Origin: Ornithodoros turicata
Lineage: Eukaryota; Arthropoda; Arachnida; Ixodida; Argasidae
Direction of reading: 5' to 3'
NCBI RefSeq assembly: GCF_037126465.1
Contig: NC_088202.1
Coordinates: 80,332,160 to 80,396,159, forward strand
Length of the DNA: 64,000 nt
Shown: piece after piece, positions 32,473 through 44,200 of the stretch
Position numbering within the stretch: the first letter of the stretch is position 1
Layout: each line of letters begins with the position of its first letter
Notes under the pieces: generated by a model
The model's input: only the letters and a program-made list of their open reading frames with translations
What the model was told of the DNA's origin: nothing
Databases searched by the model: none
Position numbers and translations under genes: made by a program

Positions 32473-34474
32473 AAAAATAAGAAAAATAAATAAATAAAAA
32501 ACAACCACAACGACAACAAAAAGAGAAAGAAAACGCGCGGAAGCGGATTTCACCAATGAGAGCTGGCAAAGCAATCGGGTGATTGCTGGAGATGCCGTCA
32601 AGTCGAATGTCCTACGAGCGCACCGAGCGCACAAAGGATTATTCTGTGTGTTCATGCTTTACACTTTTTTGTAACCTAAAAAGAATAAATTTCAAAAACC
32701 TAGAAATAATAAATGCCGTTGACCGCATGATTCTAGATGGCGTAGTTTTTTTTAAGTTGTAATTCAATGACACATTTTCTGGGACACCCTGTATAAGCGC
32801 AATAAGACACGCTCATAACCATCATGACTATCCAGAAGAGTGCTACCTGAAGAAAGAACTATGTGTGGAAAATAAAAACTGGTGTATAACTGAGCCTCAA
32901 CAGCTGCGCTCAAATTTCGCATTACCGACTATTGTAATCGGGGGATGAATTTTTATTAATTTAACTATCGTCGTTTTATGCCGACACGATATCATGCATG
33001 GGCGGTCGTACGCTGACGTTCCCGTGTTGCGGTAACACTGTTAACGCGCCTAACGGCGTTTTACTCTCGCTGCATGCTCGAGCATCTTCGTAGGCATCGG
33101 CGGCCGGAGGTCGTCGCGTTTTCACGTGCGAAAATCGCTCCATGCTGGTCAGGCTTTACTCATGCACGTTCTTAGGCACCTTGAGTCTGGTGTTGTGTTG
33201 GTGTGTTCGTGTGTACCAGCCTCAGAACAGCTACTTGAGGGAGATAGAGGCTTCAGAATTGTAAAACTAGATTATTTATCACGAGACCTCTATTACGAGG
33301 CCACATGACAGGTTATTAAGGAAGAAGCGACGGGGACACTACTCCCAAATATACATTTGCCGAAAGGTCATAAATAAATATGGTGAGTCCTGTATTGTCG
33401 GCCATAAGCAGCATGACGTGACAACGCAAACGTGTCGTCTACTTGGGGACTTGAACACAGCAGGCACATGTGAACGGAGGCCATACGAGCAGTTGACAGT
33501 TCAGACGTGACCGTACACTCGAGACAAATGTAATATTTCTTCTCTGCACATCGTTATGTATTTATATAAGATTTCTTCCACCACATTTTTTTGCAGAACC
33601 TCATCTTTTCGTAACGCTGTTTATACTGCTTGTCGTACCGCGTATAGGTAGAACGAGGTGATTAATGAGCTTGCGTTGTCACGCTAGTGTTCTACCTATA
33701 GGGGTTTCCGCATTTGATTCCCCTATACTTAACACTGTGCACATTCGTCGTACAACAAGGGTTGCTGATTTATGATTCTGTTGGTGTTAGACCATGTGGA
33801 AACTAATAGTAATTAGAGCTAGCGATGCTGAGTCCCAGCCTTCCCTCTTCTGTCCGCTTCGCAATGACATATATTGGAGGTCCTTGTTGTGGGCTATTCT
33901 CACTACCTGGATGCTGCCGTAGAGGAACACTGAAAGCCCCTCCCCCATAAGTTTCTCGTTTTCGACTGTGGCGGGCGCAACAAATCAGATGCGTTCTTGA
34001 GCAAGAAGAATGAACGTATCTGAGCTCTTGCGCGGAAGAGAGGTTTTTGATCTGCATAGCATCTAGAAACCCCTCAACTCTTTCAGAGAGTCCGCACGCA
34101 AATGAGCGATGTTGAGGCCGCTGCATGACGTAGTAAGCACGCCGCAAACAACGTCGCGCCGTGTCCGTAGCGGACGAATTTGGGTGGGGAATACAATACG
34201 AAGTGGGGAATACAACCTTGCAGTTGCTCGCTGCGCTGGTGTCGCCGTGCCTCAGAACCCTGGCTGCATCGGTCATGCAACAGCTCAGTTCAACAGTGCA
34301 ACAGTTCTGCGTTCCGAAAAAAAAGAAAAGAAGAGAAGAGAGGCCAGCCAAGAATAGCAAACTCGTAACAAGGGTTTATTACCTTTTCCAGACAAGCCCA
34401 CACAAAAAGCAAACCATACAAAGAGTCCAGAATCTCCTTGCAAACCATACCGTCCTGCCAGATGACGATGAACA
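31826..34474. other. Long unassigned stretch with a solo MITE end
   Basis: No gene recognised. A TTAAAGGAACGGTGACATCC at 31843 resembles the left end of a TTAA-type MITE but no right partner was found. GACACATTTTCTGGGACACC...CTG-TA at 32769-32793 is a solo right end of a mariner-type MITE. (GC)n at 32405-32417 and A20 at 32456-32477 are simple repeats. TATAGGTAGAAC (33644) and its complement (33692) form a small inverted repeat. Open frames (such as 33803-34360 minus and 32176-32655 minus) lack family motifs. Confidence 0.4.
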
Positions 34475-34636
34475 TGTGGTGGCCCGTGGACGACGATGAA
34501 GACGTGCCTGTGCTGGCGCGCGCCACTGCGCCTGCCAGTTGTACCGGCACAGGCGTGAGGCCACGACCATCTGCCCGCTGGGACATTCCATCATCACCGG
34601 TCAGGACTCATGTAGAGGAACACCACCTCCTCTACA
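34475..34636 (+). mobile_element. BEL/Pao-type LTR, family 1
   Basis: A short LTR starting TGTGGTGGCCCGTGGAC and ending CACCTCCTCTACA (TG...CA, 162 bp). It is recognised by its match to two minus-strand copies at 54046-54210 and 54794-54964. Directly after it comes TTTGGCGACCCGAAC, a plausible primer-binding site. Family placement is inferred from position and from tick BEL-like organisation. Confidence 0.75.
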
Positions 34637-34889
34637 TTTGGCGACCCGAACAACGAACACCATATTCGGCGTAATTCGGCCATTCAGCATCCTAAATTTT
34701 TCGGCAAACCAGCAGCGAACCACACTCTAGCAGGCAAGTCGCACCGGGACCACTGTTCCACCGGGGACCCGCAGGGAGACCACAGTAAGCTGAGTTTCCA
34801 CCTCCTTCAGCCTCCTGCTTCACGATGGTCCACCCCGGCACTTCTCTGGCGGCAAACAACATCCACGCGGCAAACAGCATCCAGCGTGG
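34637..34889 (+). mobile_element. BEL/Pao family 1 primer-binding site and gag leader
   Basis: Starts TTTGGCGACCCGAACAACG (primer-binding-type sequence), then a gag-like start (TTCGGCAAACCAGCAGCGAA region) that also occurs on the minus strand at about 54650-54785. Collinearity is lost at about 34890, where pol sequence of a BEL element begins abruptly, so most of gag and pol are missing. Confidence 0.65.
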
Positions 34890-35459
34890 TGGGGCGGCTG
34901 GTGGGAGAGGCTAGTGCGTACGAGGAAGCAGTGTCTCCGAAAGATACTTGGACGACAGTCCTTAACGTTCGAAGAGATGCCTGTTCTGCAGGACGCCGAA
35001 GCGTCGATAAATTCTCGCCCGCTTACGTACTTACACGCATCACCTGACGAGCCTGCTGCGTTGACGCCCGCTCACCTGCTGATTGGTCGACGACTCATCG
35101 CACTTCCGAGTGGTGAACATCAACAGCCGTCCTCATCTGCGACCGACCTTTCCCGTCGATGGTGTCACCGCTAGGAAATAGCTGATCATTTCTGGAGAAG
35201 GTGGCACAGAGAATATCTGCTACATCTGAGGTCTGCCCACGTCTCTAAACCTGTGGGGTACCATTCGCTGAAGACGGGAGATCTTGCCTTACTGCATGAA
35301 GACAAGGTTCCACGCAATCTTTGGAAAACCGTGCGGATTGTGACACTACACAAGGGAAGGGATGACAAAGTCCGACCATGTACCATGAAACTGCCAACGG
35401 GCAACGAGACAAGAAGACCGGTACAGCTACTATACCCCCTTGAAGCATTGCTGGAATGA
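34890..35459 (+). pseudogene. BEL/Pao pol, integrase end and C-terminal domain
   Basis: The first frame reads GWWERLVRTRKQCLRKILGR, LTFEEMPVLQDAEASINSRP, LTYLHASPDEPAALTPAHLL and IGRRL, the diagnostic end of the BEL/Pao integrase core (the I-N-S-R-P-L segment) leading to the C-terminal domain. After a stop/frameshift around 35170-35250 a second frame gives GDLALLHEDKVPRNLWKTVR, IVTLHKGRDDKVRPCTMKLP and RRPVQLLYPLEALLE with a stop at 35457-35459, the BEL-specific C-terminal domain (DUF5641-type). Only the last ~180 residues of pol remain, joined upstream to a family 1 leader. Confidence 0.9.
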
Positions 35460-35469
35460 GAGGACTCAT

Positions 35470-35483
35470 TCAGCGGGGGAGGA
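35470..35483 (+). promoter_or_regulatory. Polypurine tract before LTR
   Basis: CAGCGGGGGAGGA sits between the pol stop and the TG start of the following LTR, the expected site of plus-strand priming. Confidence 0.6.
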
Positions 35484-35720
35484 TGTGTAAATATGTTTGA
35501 AAAGGACTATCATTGGACGACGACGTTGAAGCGATGTCATAAACTGCGTGACGTCGAATGCAATTGACTTCTTCTCTTTCTTTTTCTCTTGTTGGCTTGT
35601 GTGACCCATAGGAGTAAAGCTCCAAGTAGATTGGGACTGAGTCTCCCTGGCCTATTTTTTCGGGGCTAACTTGGGGCATTCTTGTGGATGCAACGCCGTT
35701 CCCGCTCAACGTAAGGAACA
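35484..35720 (+). mobile_element. BEL/Pao-type LTR, family 2
   Basis: Starts TGTGTAAATATG just after a purine tract and ends AAGGAACA before TAGTGGCAGAACCGAGACG, which resembles a primer-binding site. The 237-bp TG...CA sequence is different from the family 1 LTR at 34475. Boundaries are inferred from PPT and PBS, since no second copy lies in the window. Confidence 0.6.
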
Positions 35721-35905
35721 TAGTGGCAGAACCGAGACGACTGGGAACCGACTTCCGCTCGCAGGATGGCGAGCCCTTGTCCACCTTTGGCACGAGCTCT
35801 TGCTTCTTCATCATCTTCACGTCTTCAACACAACTGCCACCTTGGTGGCCACATCGTTTACAAAAGCGGCCGACCGTGCGGCTCATGGCGGCTTGTCTCC
35901 ATAAC
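35721..35905 (+). mobile_element. Post-LTR leader of BEL/Pao family 2 (putative)
   Basis: Follows the family 2 LTR with a PBS-like start and a short frame from ATG at 35766. If correct, the order pol-LTR-leader means this LTR was shared by two elements or is the 5' LTR of a second truncated one. No protein motif confirms it. Confidence 0.4.
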
Positions 35906-36895
35906 TGAAATGTGAACTCACGGCTGCTCGCTACGTCACGACTGGGCCTTTGGAGGCTTCATCTCCAAAGTCATGCTGCTCCGCACGTGGGTAATCTTAG
36001 AGGGCTTTTTTAAAATTATTTCAGTTGAAAGGAATTGATAAGACGTTATTCAGTCAAACTATTTGTATGCTCGCTTCTGATAGTCTATTTCACTGCTCCT
36101 TTAAAACGAATTTAACTTTTCCTATTGGATTCAAAGTCCTACGGAGAAATATGTACTACGCACAGTGGCACCTCAGACAGGTCTCCACATTGCTGGATAT
36201 TGAGTAAGAGACCGCCTTCTTGCATGTCTGCACGCCTTCTCCATCATGGCATGCACGTTCGCTAGCCCGCTATCTTCAGCGGCTGGCTTGCTGTACAGCG
36301 AACAGGTTCTGCGTAAGCGTTGTGCTCGTCATTAGTATAGCCAAGAATGACGGATCGTTCCTCGCGTCTGCTGCACGCAATGCATAGAGGGATGCTTGGT
36401 AGGTTTATTGTGAGGCTGGCTGCAGAAGCCATCTGTCACCGTTAAGGCCCCGCATTTACCGCGCGCATAGAACGGATATCGCCTCGTGTTGCCGACTTTT
36501 CATCATCCTTCAAACTCTTTGACAACGTTCTGAACACGCTTATCCAAAATGCTGCTACCAGGAGATGGCTTCGTAGGCAGATCGCTCGGCAATAACGCGT
36601 CATCGAGGAACCAAAGAGGCCAGCCTCTCCCATGGAATGAAGATATTTATTCTACATGCAGAAGATTCTCTCTTTGATTCATTTTTTGTCGATGTTTTAG
36701 GGTTGCATTGTTGGCGTGCACCGATATGAACATCAATTTATCATGATACGAATAGCGGTTTGCGTTTTTTCGTAACCGAATGTCAGCAGCTGTTAGCGTC
36801 TGCTCGTTTTCTTTGAGTCACGCATGCTCAGATGCCGGCGAAGTGTGCACGCGTATGGCACGGGAAACGTACGAATGTGAAATATACAGCTCGTT
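35906..36895. other. Unassigned, no gene seen
   Basis: About 1 kb without recognisable protein or repeat boundaries. Confidence 0.4.
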
Positions 36896-37200
36896 TCTCC
36901 TAACGTGTTAAAAATACTTCGTATCTGCAACGAACTCTTGCCACAACTTTCGACCACTTCGACCAATCTTTTATTGCAACAAATTCTAATTTTCTGAATT
37001 GAACACCGAAATTCGCCAAGTGAATGTAACGATCTTTCCCCAGAATAGAGAGTGCATGTCGGACCTGCGCCCATTCTATTACAGAATACATTCCCTATAC
37101 TACAACTGCAATAACTATAAAAGGCAAAAACCGTTGCTTCGAGACGCGCCCATTCCTGCCAGTTCTCCGTCAAGGTAATGCAAGGAAGGTCGAACAAAGT
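36896..37200. mobile_element. MITE fragment (AATTGAACnnnGAAATTCGCCAAGT family)
   Basis: Contains TAATTTTCTGAATTGAACAC, CGAAATTCGCCAAGTGAATG, an AGAATAGAGAGTGCATGTC segment and CGTTGCTTCGAGACGCGCC. The same landmarks in the same order occur at 58290-58640 and, inverted, at 38120-38290. Ends not visible here. Confidence 0.6.
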
Positions 37201-37859
37201 GGAAACGCTGACCCGCCTATTCCTGTCTCCTTCTCTGTTTCTGATGACTGGCGTGGACCCTTGCTGCCGTCATCAGCCCGTAGCACAGAGGCGGGTCGTG
37301 GCATCGGAGGTGGGGTGGGGGGCAGTTGCAAGGAAAACAGGCGTTGTATGAGACATGTGTACGACCTACAGGGTGTACAGCCATTTGCAACTCATTGTCT
37401 ACTTAACTTACGACCTTCTGGTGGCGCACGACGGCGCATTTATGCGTGCGAAAGCTACAGAAAAATCGTGGAAGCCTTACCTAGCGTAAAACAATAAACA
37501 GAGCGACGAAAACATCGGCTTCCGTGCATTGGAATAAGGCAATATGGCGGTCTTAGTGGTGGTGTGCTCAGGTACAGCTAAGGGAACTAGAGTTCCAGAA
37601 GCCGAAACTGTGTTCCACAAGGATGCTCGTTTCTGCATCCTTGTGCAACTCCGTTTCGGTTTCTGAACCGGTAGCACTCATAGCGGTACCTGCACACTAC
37701 TCTCCTTATCCTAAAGTAATACTGCATATAACGGAGCAGATCAAAGTAGCAATATTTCCAACAAGCTAACGCACATCATATCGTAGAATCTTGTGCCAAA
37801 ACCTGTCGTGCATTCACGCAATTTTGTCATTGGCTCACATTGTTGCAGAGTGTAAAACA
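37201..37859. other. Unassigned, no gene seen
   Basis: Contains a 15-19-nt inverted repeat around 37616-37645 (GGATGCTCGTTTCTGCATCC). No gene recognised. Confidence 0.4.
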
Positions 37860-38045
37860 AATTCCATGAGATGATGACCTGGGTTCGAATCCGTGCGCAA
37901 GCTGTGCTGTCTGGGTGTTTTCCTTGAGTTTTCATCAGACGACTTTAAGACAAATGTCCGCACAGTTTCGTGTGAAGTCAGCCCAGGACGTACGATTTCC
38001 CCTTCCGACAGTCGTGACGTTACCCGCGGCTGTTTGCGCAATTTC
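37860..38045 (+). mobile_element. SINE family 2, diverged copy
   Basis: B-box GGGTTCGAATCC (37882-37893), then GCTGTGCTGTCTGGGTGTTT and GTGTGAAGTCAGCCCAGGAC as in the copies at 15395 and 44585. The 3' half is diverged; no clear A tail. Confidence 0.7.
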
Positions 38046-38119
38046 TTCCCGGCTATTGGCACTGAGAACGGAATGGGGAAAATCAGACATGCGCTTTCTG
38101 TTTCTGGCAAGAAGAAGAA

Positions 38120-38290
38120 GAAGAAAAAAAAGAACATGTTTTCTTTACTTGGCGAATTTCTGAGTTCAATTCAGAAAATTCAATTTCTTGTGACAAAAAA
38201 ATTGATCAAAGTTGCTGTAATTCGTGACAAAAGTTCAGCGAAGATATAGATACCGCTGGCCCATTAATTTTGGGACAGGTAGATTTTTTT
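38120..38290. mobile_element. MITE fragment, inverted relative to 36896
   Basis: ACTTGGCGAATTTCTGAGTT, CAATTCAGAAAATTCAATTT and a CCATTAATTTTGGGACAGG end. Reverse complement of the family at 36896 and 58175. It could be the second arm of the fragment at 36896, with the SINE between, or an independent copy. Confidence 0.55.
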
Positions 38291-39323
38291 TCTTTTTTGC
38301 ATGTCGCGTTGAGAGACAAGTGTGAGAAGATACCCGCCTTCCTGGTGTTTTGGGATTCATCCCTGAAAAGCTTGATACCGGCAACAGAAACTGTATCTAG
38401 GAAGGACCCATTACCAACAGAAACGCAGCGTGTCATACAGCATTACACAGGTTCAACAGATGCCCTTGAACTGTCGCCAGCCATCCGGTACCGGAACTTA
38501 TTCTTTTTTCCGTCCCACTCTCGGACGAACACAACGAAACAAGTTGACAAATCACCCTATACCCGACAGCTGGAGCTCCAATGAAAAGCGTGCACCCTTG
38601 TTTTCCACTCTGTTTGCAGCGCTTCAACGAACAAGATGCACCGTGCGACGACGACAGCTTGCGCCTGAATGCAGCCGCCAGGCTTTCAGGGGACAGCGAT
38701 AGAATTTAGTCGTCGCCGTTGTGTAGCTTTGAATGCTTCGGAGGATAACTGAGTGCCTGTCATTAATACTGAAGCTGTGCCACAGGTATTAATTAACGTC
38801 GGACGCTGAATCCGGGCCAAGATATGATCGTAATGCAGACCCCGGTTATTAGCATTAATGCGATTATAACGGCGCCTGTATTGTGTGCCCTGCCGATCGT
38901 TGAAGCGCTTGGTTAGTGAGCGTTTGCATGCACGAATATCCCGTTCGATTGGAGAGGTGTCTGTGCATGCTTATAGCTGTTACGTTTGCTAGGTGCGTAA
39001 CAGCATTTTTGCGCGTTGTGCGGACAAGGAGAGGAACAAATTTAGTTAGCGCGTATCTACAGCAGGGGAGTGCCTGTTGTTCCTTTCAGCAATGCTCCTT
39101 TTTAGTTAATGTAAGGAACAGGACGGTTGTTACATGTTGAAATGGTGGTTTTATCGTTCATACGCCTCGACAGAGCAAACGCGTAACCAAGTTATTTGCG
39201 AAACATTGCAGACACACTTGACTTTTTGCAGTGAATCCGTATGTGGTTATTTGCAAAGCGACCAAAGAACATACAAAACACTAGAGGGAGGCTTAAAAAT
39301 GGTCCAAAGGCCGGGAACAGTCA
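38291..39323. other. Unassigned, no gene seen
   Basis: About 1 kb upstream of the Penelope-like element with no recognised gene or repeat. Confidence 0.4.
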
Positions 39324-39380
39324 TGTTTACTTGTAAAAAGTACGCACCGACGCTGCAACATAAAAACAATTAAAAATCAT

Positions 39381-39413
39381 GACGTTTCAGAACCAGTTCT
39401 GGCACCATCATCA
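39381..39413 (-). ncRNA. Hammerhead-ribozyme-like motif, left PLE repeat
   Basis: On the minus strand: CTGATGA, a stem-loop around TGCCAGAACTGGTT, then GAAAC-GTC. The two conserved core boxes are present; compared with the right copy the central stem is less regular. PLE repeats are known to carry such motifs. Self-cleavage is not shown. Confidence 0.5.
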
Positions 39414-40168
39414 GAATGAACGCACCTGGCTACTACTAACCCTTTCGATCCTGGAATTATTTATTTTGAGCCAGATTTTTAAAAATTTATTTTTTGTTAC
39501 AACTGTGCACACATATAGTATGCTTACATCAAAAAATATTCAGTTCATAGTTATTTCGTAAAATGGCTACGTGTCGTCAAAACAGGACACCAGGGCTCAA
39601 TGGTTGTTGACTGCGGGGGCATATGGGAGACGAAGGCTGCGAGTCTAGTGAATGGTAGGACTGACTGAACGCGCGTTTAATGACGATAGCATTCGAATAC
39701 AAGCAGCACGTACATATGAAGTCTAAACAGTCTTCACGTGATACATATTTGAGGACATTGGTACGAAATCAAAAGTTTTCGTAGGATGTACTTGATTGCG
39801 TCGTTTTCGTAGGGTTTACCTACAACGATTAGGATTTTTATCGACGCTTTCTATGCTGCACTTATATACTCACGACAACTCGACAATAGGGGTCTTGCAT
39901 AGCATTTGTCAGGCTTGCTTCACGGACATTGTGTAACGTATTCTTCTCAGAACAGACAGCAGGGTGATGTGGTTTATCCAGGACCCCAAGCATGGGGGTC
40001 TTGCAAAATACTTGGACCGAACATTGGATAATTTATTCCATGAGCAACACGCTTTTTGGTATGCACTCCGAAAAGAAAGGCATCGATATGGTGCGTCACT
40101 CTTGTAGATTGTTGCAAGCTGTCAGCTGAGAAGAGGTGTGACACTGGCGCACATTTCCTCTCATTCCC

Positions 40169-40315
40169 AAGCAGCACAATGTACCGAAAGTCAAGTGCAA
40201 TAGGGGTGGACGGTATGTGCCTTATCAATGTTCTTTAGTTTCACCAGTTCGTTCAAGGTCTTCCACCTACCCGTCCACCCCTATCGCACTCGACTTTCAG
40301 TACATTGTGCTGCTT
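40169..40315. repeat. Inverted repeat inside the PLE, 45-nt arms
   Basis: AAGCAGCACAATGTACCGAA... (40169-40213) is complementary to 40271-40315 at 42 of 45 positions, spacer 57 nt. Includes CCGTCCACCCCTAT. It lies upstream of the coding remnant; role unknown, possibly a second pLTR-like or inserted palindrome. Confidence 0.75.
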
Positions 40316-40599
40316 GGGTTATCACGATGGTTCACTACGCGTGCACTCGTACACTTCTGTGCTCCTTTCGGTGCCTTCGCTGCTTTATCTTTGCTCGATC
40401 GTCCCCTCGCCTCGCCCCCACCTAATCCAGCAATAAGGCATGTCCATACCCCTCCACCTCATGTACGTACTTCGAGAAAGAGCCACCCCCCCCCCCACCT
40501 CCCCTCCCCGAGAGTGATGGTCTGGAAGGCAACTATTTGAAAATCGTGAGAAAGTACGGTCCCTGGTTTCCCTATCCCTACACATACCATCCACACATT

Positions 40600-41172
40600 A
40601 AGCAAGAACACAAGAGCTGAAGAATGCAAAGGACGATTTGCGGCAAAGGGGATACCCCGAGAAATTTATCAACGAAACATGTCAAAGAATAATACAGGGA
40701 AGACAACAGCTGCGAAGTGAAGCACAGCAATCATCAATAAGTTCTTACATTTCGATACCTTATATAAAGGTGGTCTCAGAACCGATACGACGAACTCTTG
40801 CGCAGCTGAACATACAAACCTCTTCCAAGCCCCAAACGACATTAAGGAACCTACTAAGCCATCCAAAAGATAAAAATGCTCCCGATGTACGAAATATCTT
40901 GCGAAGAATGCCCAGCGGTCTACGTTGGTGAAAATGGAAGAAAGACAAAAACAAGGATGAAAGGATACAAGAGAGACATCTCAAAATCGACAGACAAACT
41001 GACAAAACTTTGCGATCATGTGCTTACAACAGGACACAGTCTTAACATTGATAACCCGGATATCTTAGCACGTGAGGAACGCCGGGGTGTGCGAAAACAA
41101 CTTGAATCATGGTTCAGAAAAAAGATAAGCAGTTCGGACAACAAACATCCAGGCCCCCTACCGGTTGGTTAA
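40600..41172 (+). pseudogene. Penelope-like element C-terminus: linker and GIY-YIG endonuclease
   Basis: After an in-frame stop at about 40599 one frame reads LKNAKDDLRQRGYPEKFINE (the R-x-N/R-G-Y-P-x-x-F-I segment C-terminal to the RT thumb of PLEs), then YISIPYIKVVSEPIRRTL, and DKNAPDVR to about 40895. A frameshift or small deletion at 40870-40885 moves to the next frame, giving YEISCEECPAVYVGENGRK, TKTRMKGYKRDI, LCDHVLTTGHS and KQLESWFRKKISSS, ending at 41170. This matches the GIY-YIG endonuclease of PLEs: Y-x-I with a following C-X2-C, Y-V-G for YIG, and the Arg of N-G-R. No RT catalytic core is visible upstream. Not functional. Confidence 0.85.
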
Positions 41173-41212
41173 TTACCTTTCATAGGTAGGTAGCCAGTCA
41201 AGTGCGTCCATT

Positions 41213-41246
41213 CTGATGATGGAGCCAGAAATGGTTCCGAAACGTC
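41213..41246 (+). ncRNA. Hammerhead-ribozyme-like motif, right PLE repeat
   Basis: CTGATGA (41213-41219), a hairpin GGAGCCA-GAAA-TGGTTCC (41221-41238; seven pairs with one G-U), GAAAC (41239-41243) and GTC (41244-41246). Core boxes and the cleavage-type triplet are in hammerhead order, with stem III reduced to AC/GU, as reported for PLE ribozymes. One extra T (41220) separates the first box from stem II, so activity is doubtful. Confidence 0.55.
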
Positions 41247-41297
41247 AAGATTTTTAATTGTTTTTGTGTTGTAGTGTCGGTGCGCCCTTCCTACAAG

Positions 41298-44200
41298 CAG
41301 ACTTGTACACGTTACTAAAAAAAAGTAATTGATTACCGTTACCTTGTACGAAAAAGTAATTTTTTACCGTTACAAATTACTTGCCGGAAAAAGTAATGAA
41401 GTAACGCCTTGAAAAGTAACGCGTTACTTTGCCAATTACTTTCGATATCTGAGAAAACGATTTGAACAAGATGTTGTTTCTGTCCTTTCGCTCCAGCGCT
41501 CTGAACATGCCGGATAGCTGGGGCCACGGCGACAAGTCATTGCAGATCGTCGACATCGTTGTGATATCGACAGTATTCCGCACAAGACTGACAGGGGCTC
41601 ATGGTCACAAGAGTGGCATTAGGTTATCGGCGTCGAGAGTTCTGTGAAAGATGTGTCGAGAGGTTGAGAGTTTTGTGAAAAGAGTCCCAACTGGAACTCC
41701 CACAAATGACTCATCAGGTTCACGGTACAACCTAAAGTCCAACTTACTGCATACAGGGGTGCTAGACTCGTCGTTTCGTGAAACACGAAGAAAGTTCAAG
41801 AAATGGGAGGGAGCGCAACCATTGGATGCTTTCCGTGGCCCACGTGAGCGCTCCTGACTGTCAATCAAACCTCAGGTCAAGGCTACCGAGACGCGCGCAG
41901 TTTGAAATATTTTCATGACGTCAAAATGACGTTTTGGCTTCCCGGGAGGATGGTGTCTTTGCAGATTTCACCAATGTAAACAATTCGGGAGATATGAGGA
42001 AAGACAGCCGTTGGACAGTTTCTCGGGCCCACGTGACGTCCCGTGTTGTCAATCAAACCAAAGTACAAGGAAAGGGAAATGCCGCTTTTGGCCGAAGTTC
42101 CGTGACGTCAAAATGACGTTGCGCAACATTTTTTTCTACCGAGAAAAGTTCAAGGAAAGATAGTGGCGAACTTCGAAGTTTGTTAGAAAGAGTTGCGGCC
42201 GCTTTTATTGCCGCGCCTTTACTACTGCGCCTCTGAGTCCACACTTATCATGAGTATCGTTTGAAATGCCAAACAATGATTTTTGCCAGTGTTACCGACT
42301 GTCGAAGAACGCTGTTCGTTCGCTGTGTGACCATCTGCGCAGAGCCTACACTCTCAGAACAGAATTCGCTGCATAGCATGTTGTGCGCCAACTACAGACA
42401 CGAATGATATGCTTATCGCTTCCGATTTGAAGAGAGAGGGGGACATAGGCATTTTTATAGCAATTATCACATATCCAAATTGCTATACGCCCCCTCGCTC
42501 TTCGAATCAGAAGGGGTACGTAATCCTATCATTCGTGTCAATAGTTTGCGGATAACATGCTATGCGGTGAAGTTCTGTTCTGAGATTGTAGGATTCACGC
42601 AAGATGCGCTTCTCGTCACGGATAATGATATCATTGCGCACAAGATTGTTGTGTTCTCCACGTATGACACTGTACTTCCCATGGCCGCAGGTTCCATGAT
42701 GCCCTCTTGTTTTCACGTAGTTTCCTTGCTGTACAAAAACGAGATATTCAATAGAGACGCGGAGGAGGACAACAGTGTTCCTTCTGATTTAGAGATGCAC
42801 CCTAAATATCAGATGCACACAACAGAGACATGAACACTGCATGTGCAGGACGTTGGAAAGCGTCGGTGCTCTTCTATGCAGCGGAGCAGCACCTCGAAAT
42901 GAGCGCTTGCAAGTGCACGGACCCAGGGTTTTTCGGACATGTGACTTTTCCGTCCCTTTTACCATGAAGTGGTTGTGTCGTCGCAGTGCGGGCACTAGTC
43001 TGTTTACATGTGCTCAAGTGTACACAGGGTCTTTTTGAAAAAGAAGCCAGCAGATACATAGAAAAAAGAAATAGGAAACAAATATAGTTTTCAACCGAAT
43101 ACACGTAGCGCACATGCCGATACAGCGGGTGTGTCATGTAATGGGGCACAAAACAGAGGATTAAAATTCTACTTCGGGGTGTCACTGACACTTGTCATCG
43201 ACAAACTTTTGGTGTGACATGCGCGCACTTGTTCGATTTTCAGTCGTGACAAATATTCTGAATAGATCCCTGAAATGTGCCAATTCAGCGCAACTTTTTT
43301 TATTTCGTTTGTTTGTTGTCTTTCTTTGTATTTTTCCTTGTCCGAAACAGAAAGGGCATTTCGTTTTCTTAACCAATTTCAACACAAAACACATTACATT
43401 ACTACAACAAAAATAGCTGGGGAAATTGTTCTTTCAGCGAAATCTCAACCGTGTTAATTACTCCGTCACGTAATGTAGAATACTGCGGAAAGAAACGATG
43501 AGTCTCCCCTTCAGTTCCCTTGCTTCTGCTGATAACGGCAGCAAGGTTGAAATGACGCAGCTATCTGAAGCAGCAGTGAGGAGGTTACAAGAAAAGCCGT
43601 GCCACCGGGTGCTTCGTCTTTTCGACTTTTTTTTCTTTTTTCGTACAACACATTTCCGTTTCCTTATTACCATTTCCTAGTAGCGCGGGTGTTTTGTGAT
43701 GCCATGGGATCAGGCCTCGAGTCATGCTGTTCCTGTATGTATTCAGTTTGGAAGAAATATTGATTCGATTCAAAATTGAACATATAATTCCGTATTCGAT
43801 TCGGAACACAGTCATGCGCCTCGAGATCCGAAATATTCTAATGGTCGCACAGCCCAAACATATTTGACAATGCATGATTTGACCTTAAGTCCTTCAAAGG
43901 TGTATTTTGTTCTCCATTTCACTCTTCACCGGAGCGGACAGAAGTGGTGCGCTTTCTCGTTCTTCATTCTATCACGCTCGTGCCAGTGGGCGGGTCGCGC
44001 ACACACTGATATGGATCATGCACTGACGTAGACCCAACTTCCGATGCCGGGAAAGGGAAACATTTTACTTTAACTTCGGAAGTTCAAAACTCCTCCCCGC
44101 GCGACGTCATCTTCTGAACTTAGTTCTGCTTTGACGAGTCTAGCACCCCAGGCCGGATTACGGATAGATAGTACACATGATTGGGGAGAGGACTGTGGAC

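Noticed and set aside
32176..32655. 159-codon open frame on the minus strand
   Set aside because: Low-complexity V/F/L stretch produced by A/T runs, no domain, no splice or transcript evidence.
33803..34360. 185-codon open frame on the minus strand
   Set aside because: No recognisable domain; composition and lack of repeats or motifs are consistent with chance.
40217..40540. Proline-rich 107-codon open frame
   Set aside because: Created by CCC runs inside PLE sequence; no domain.
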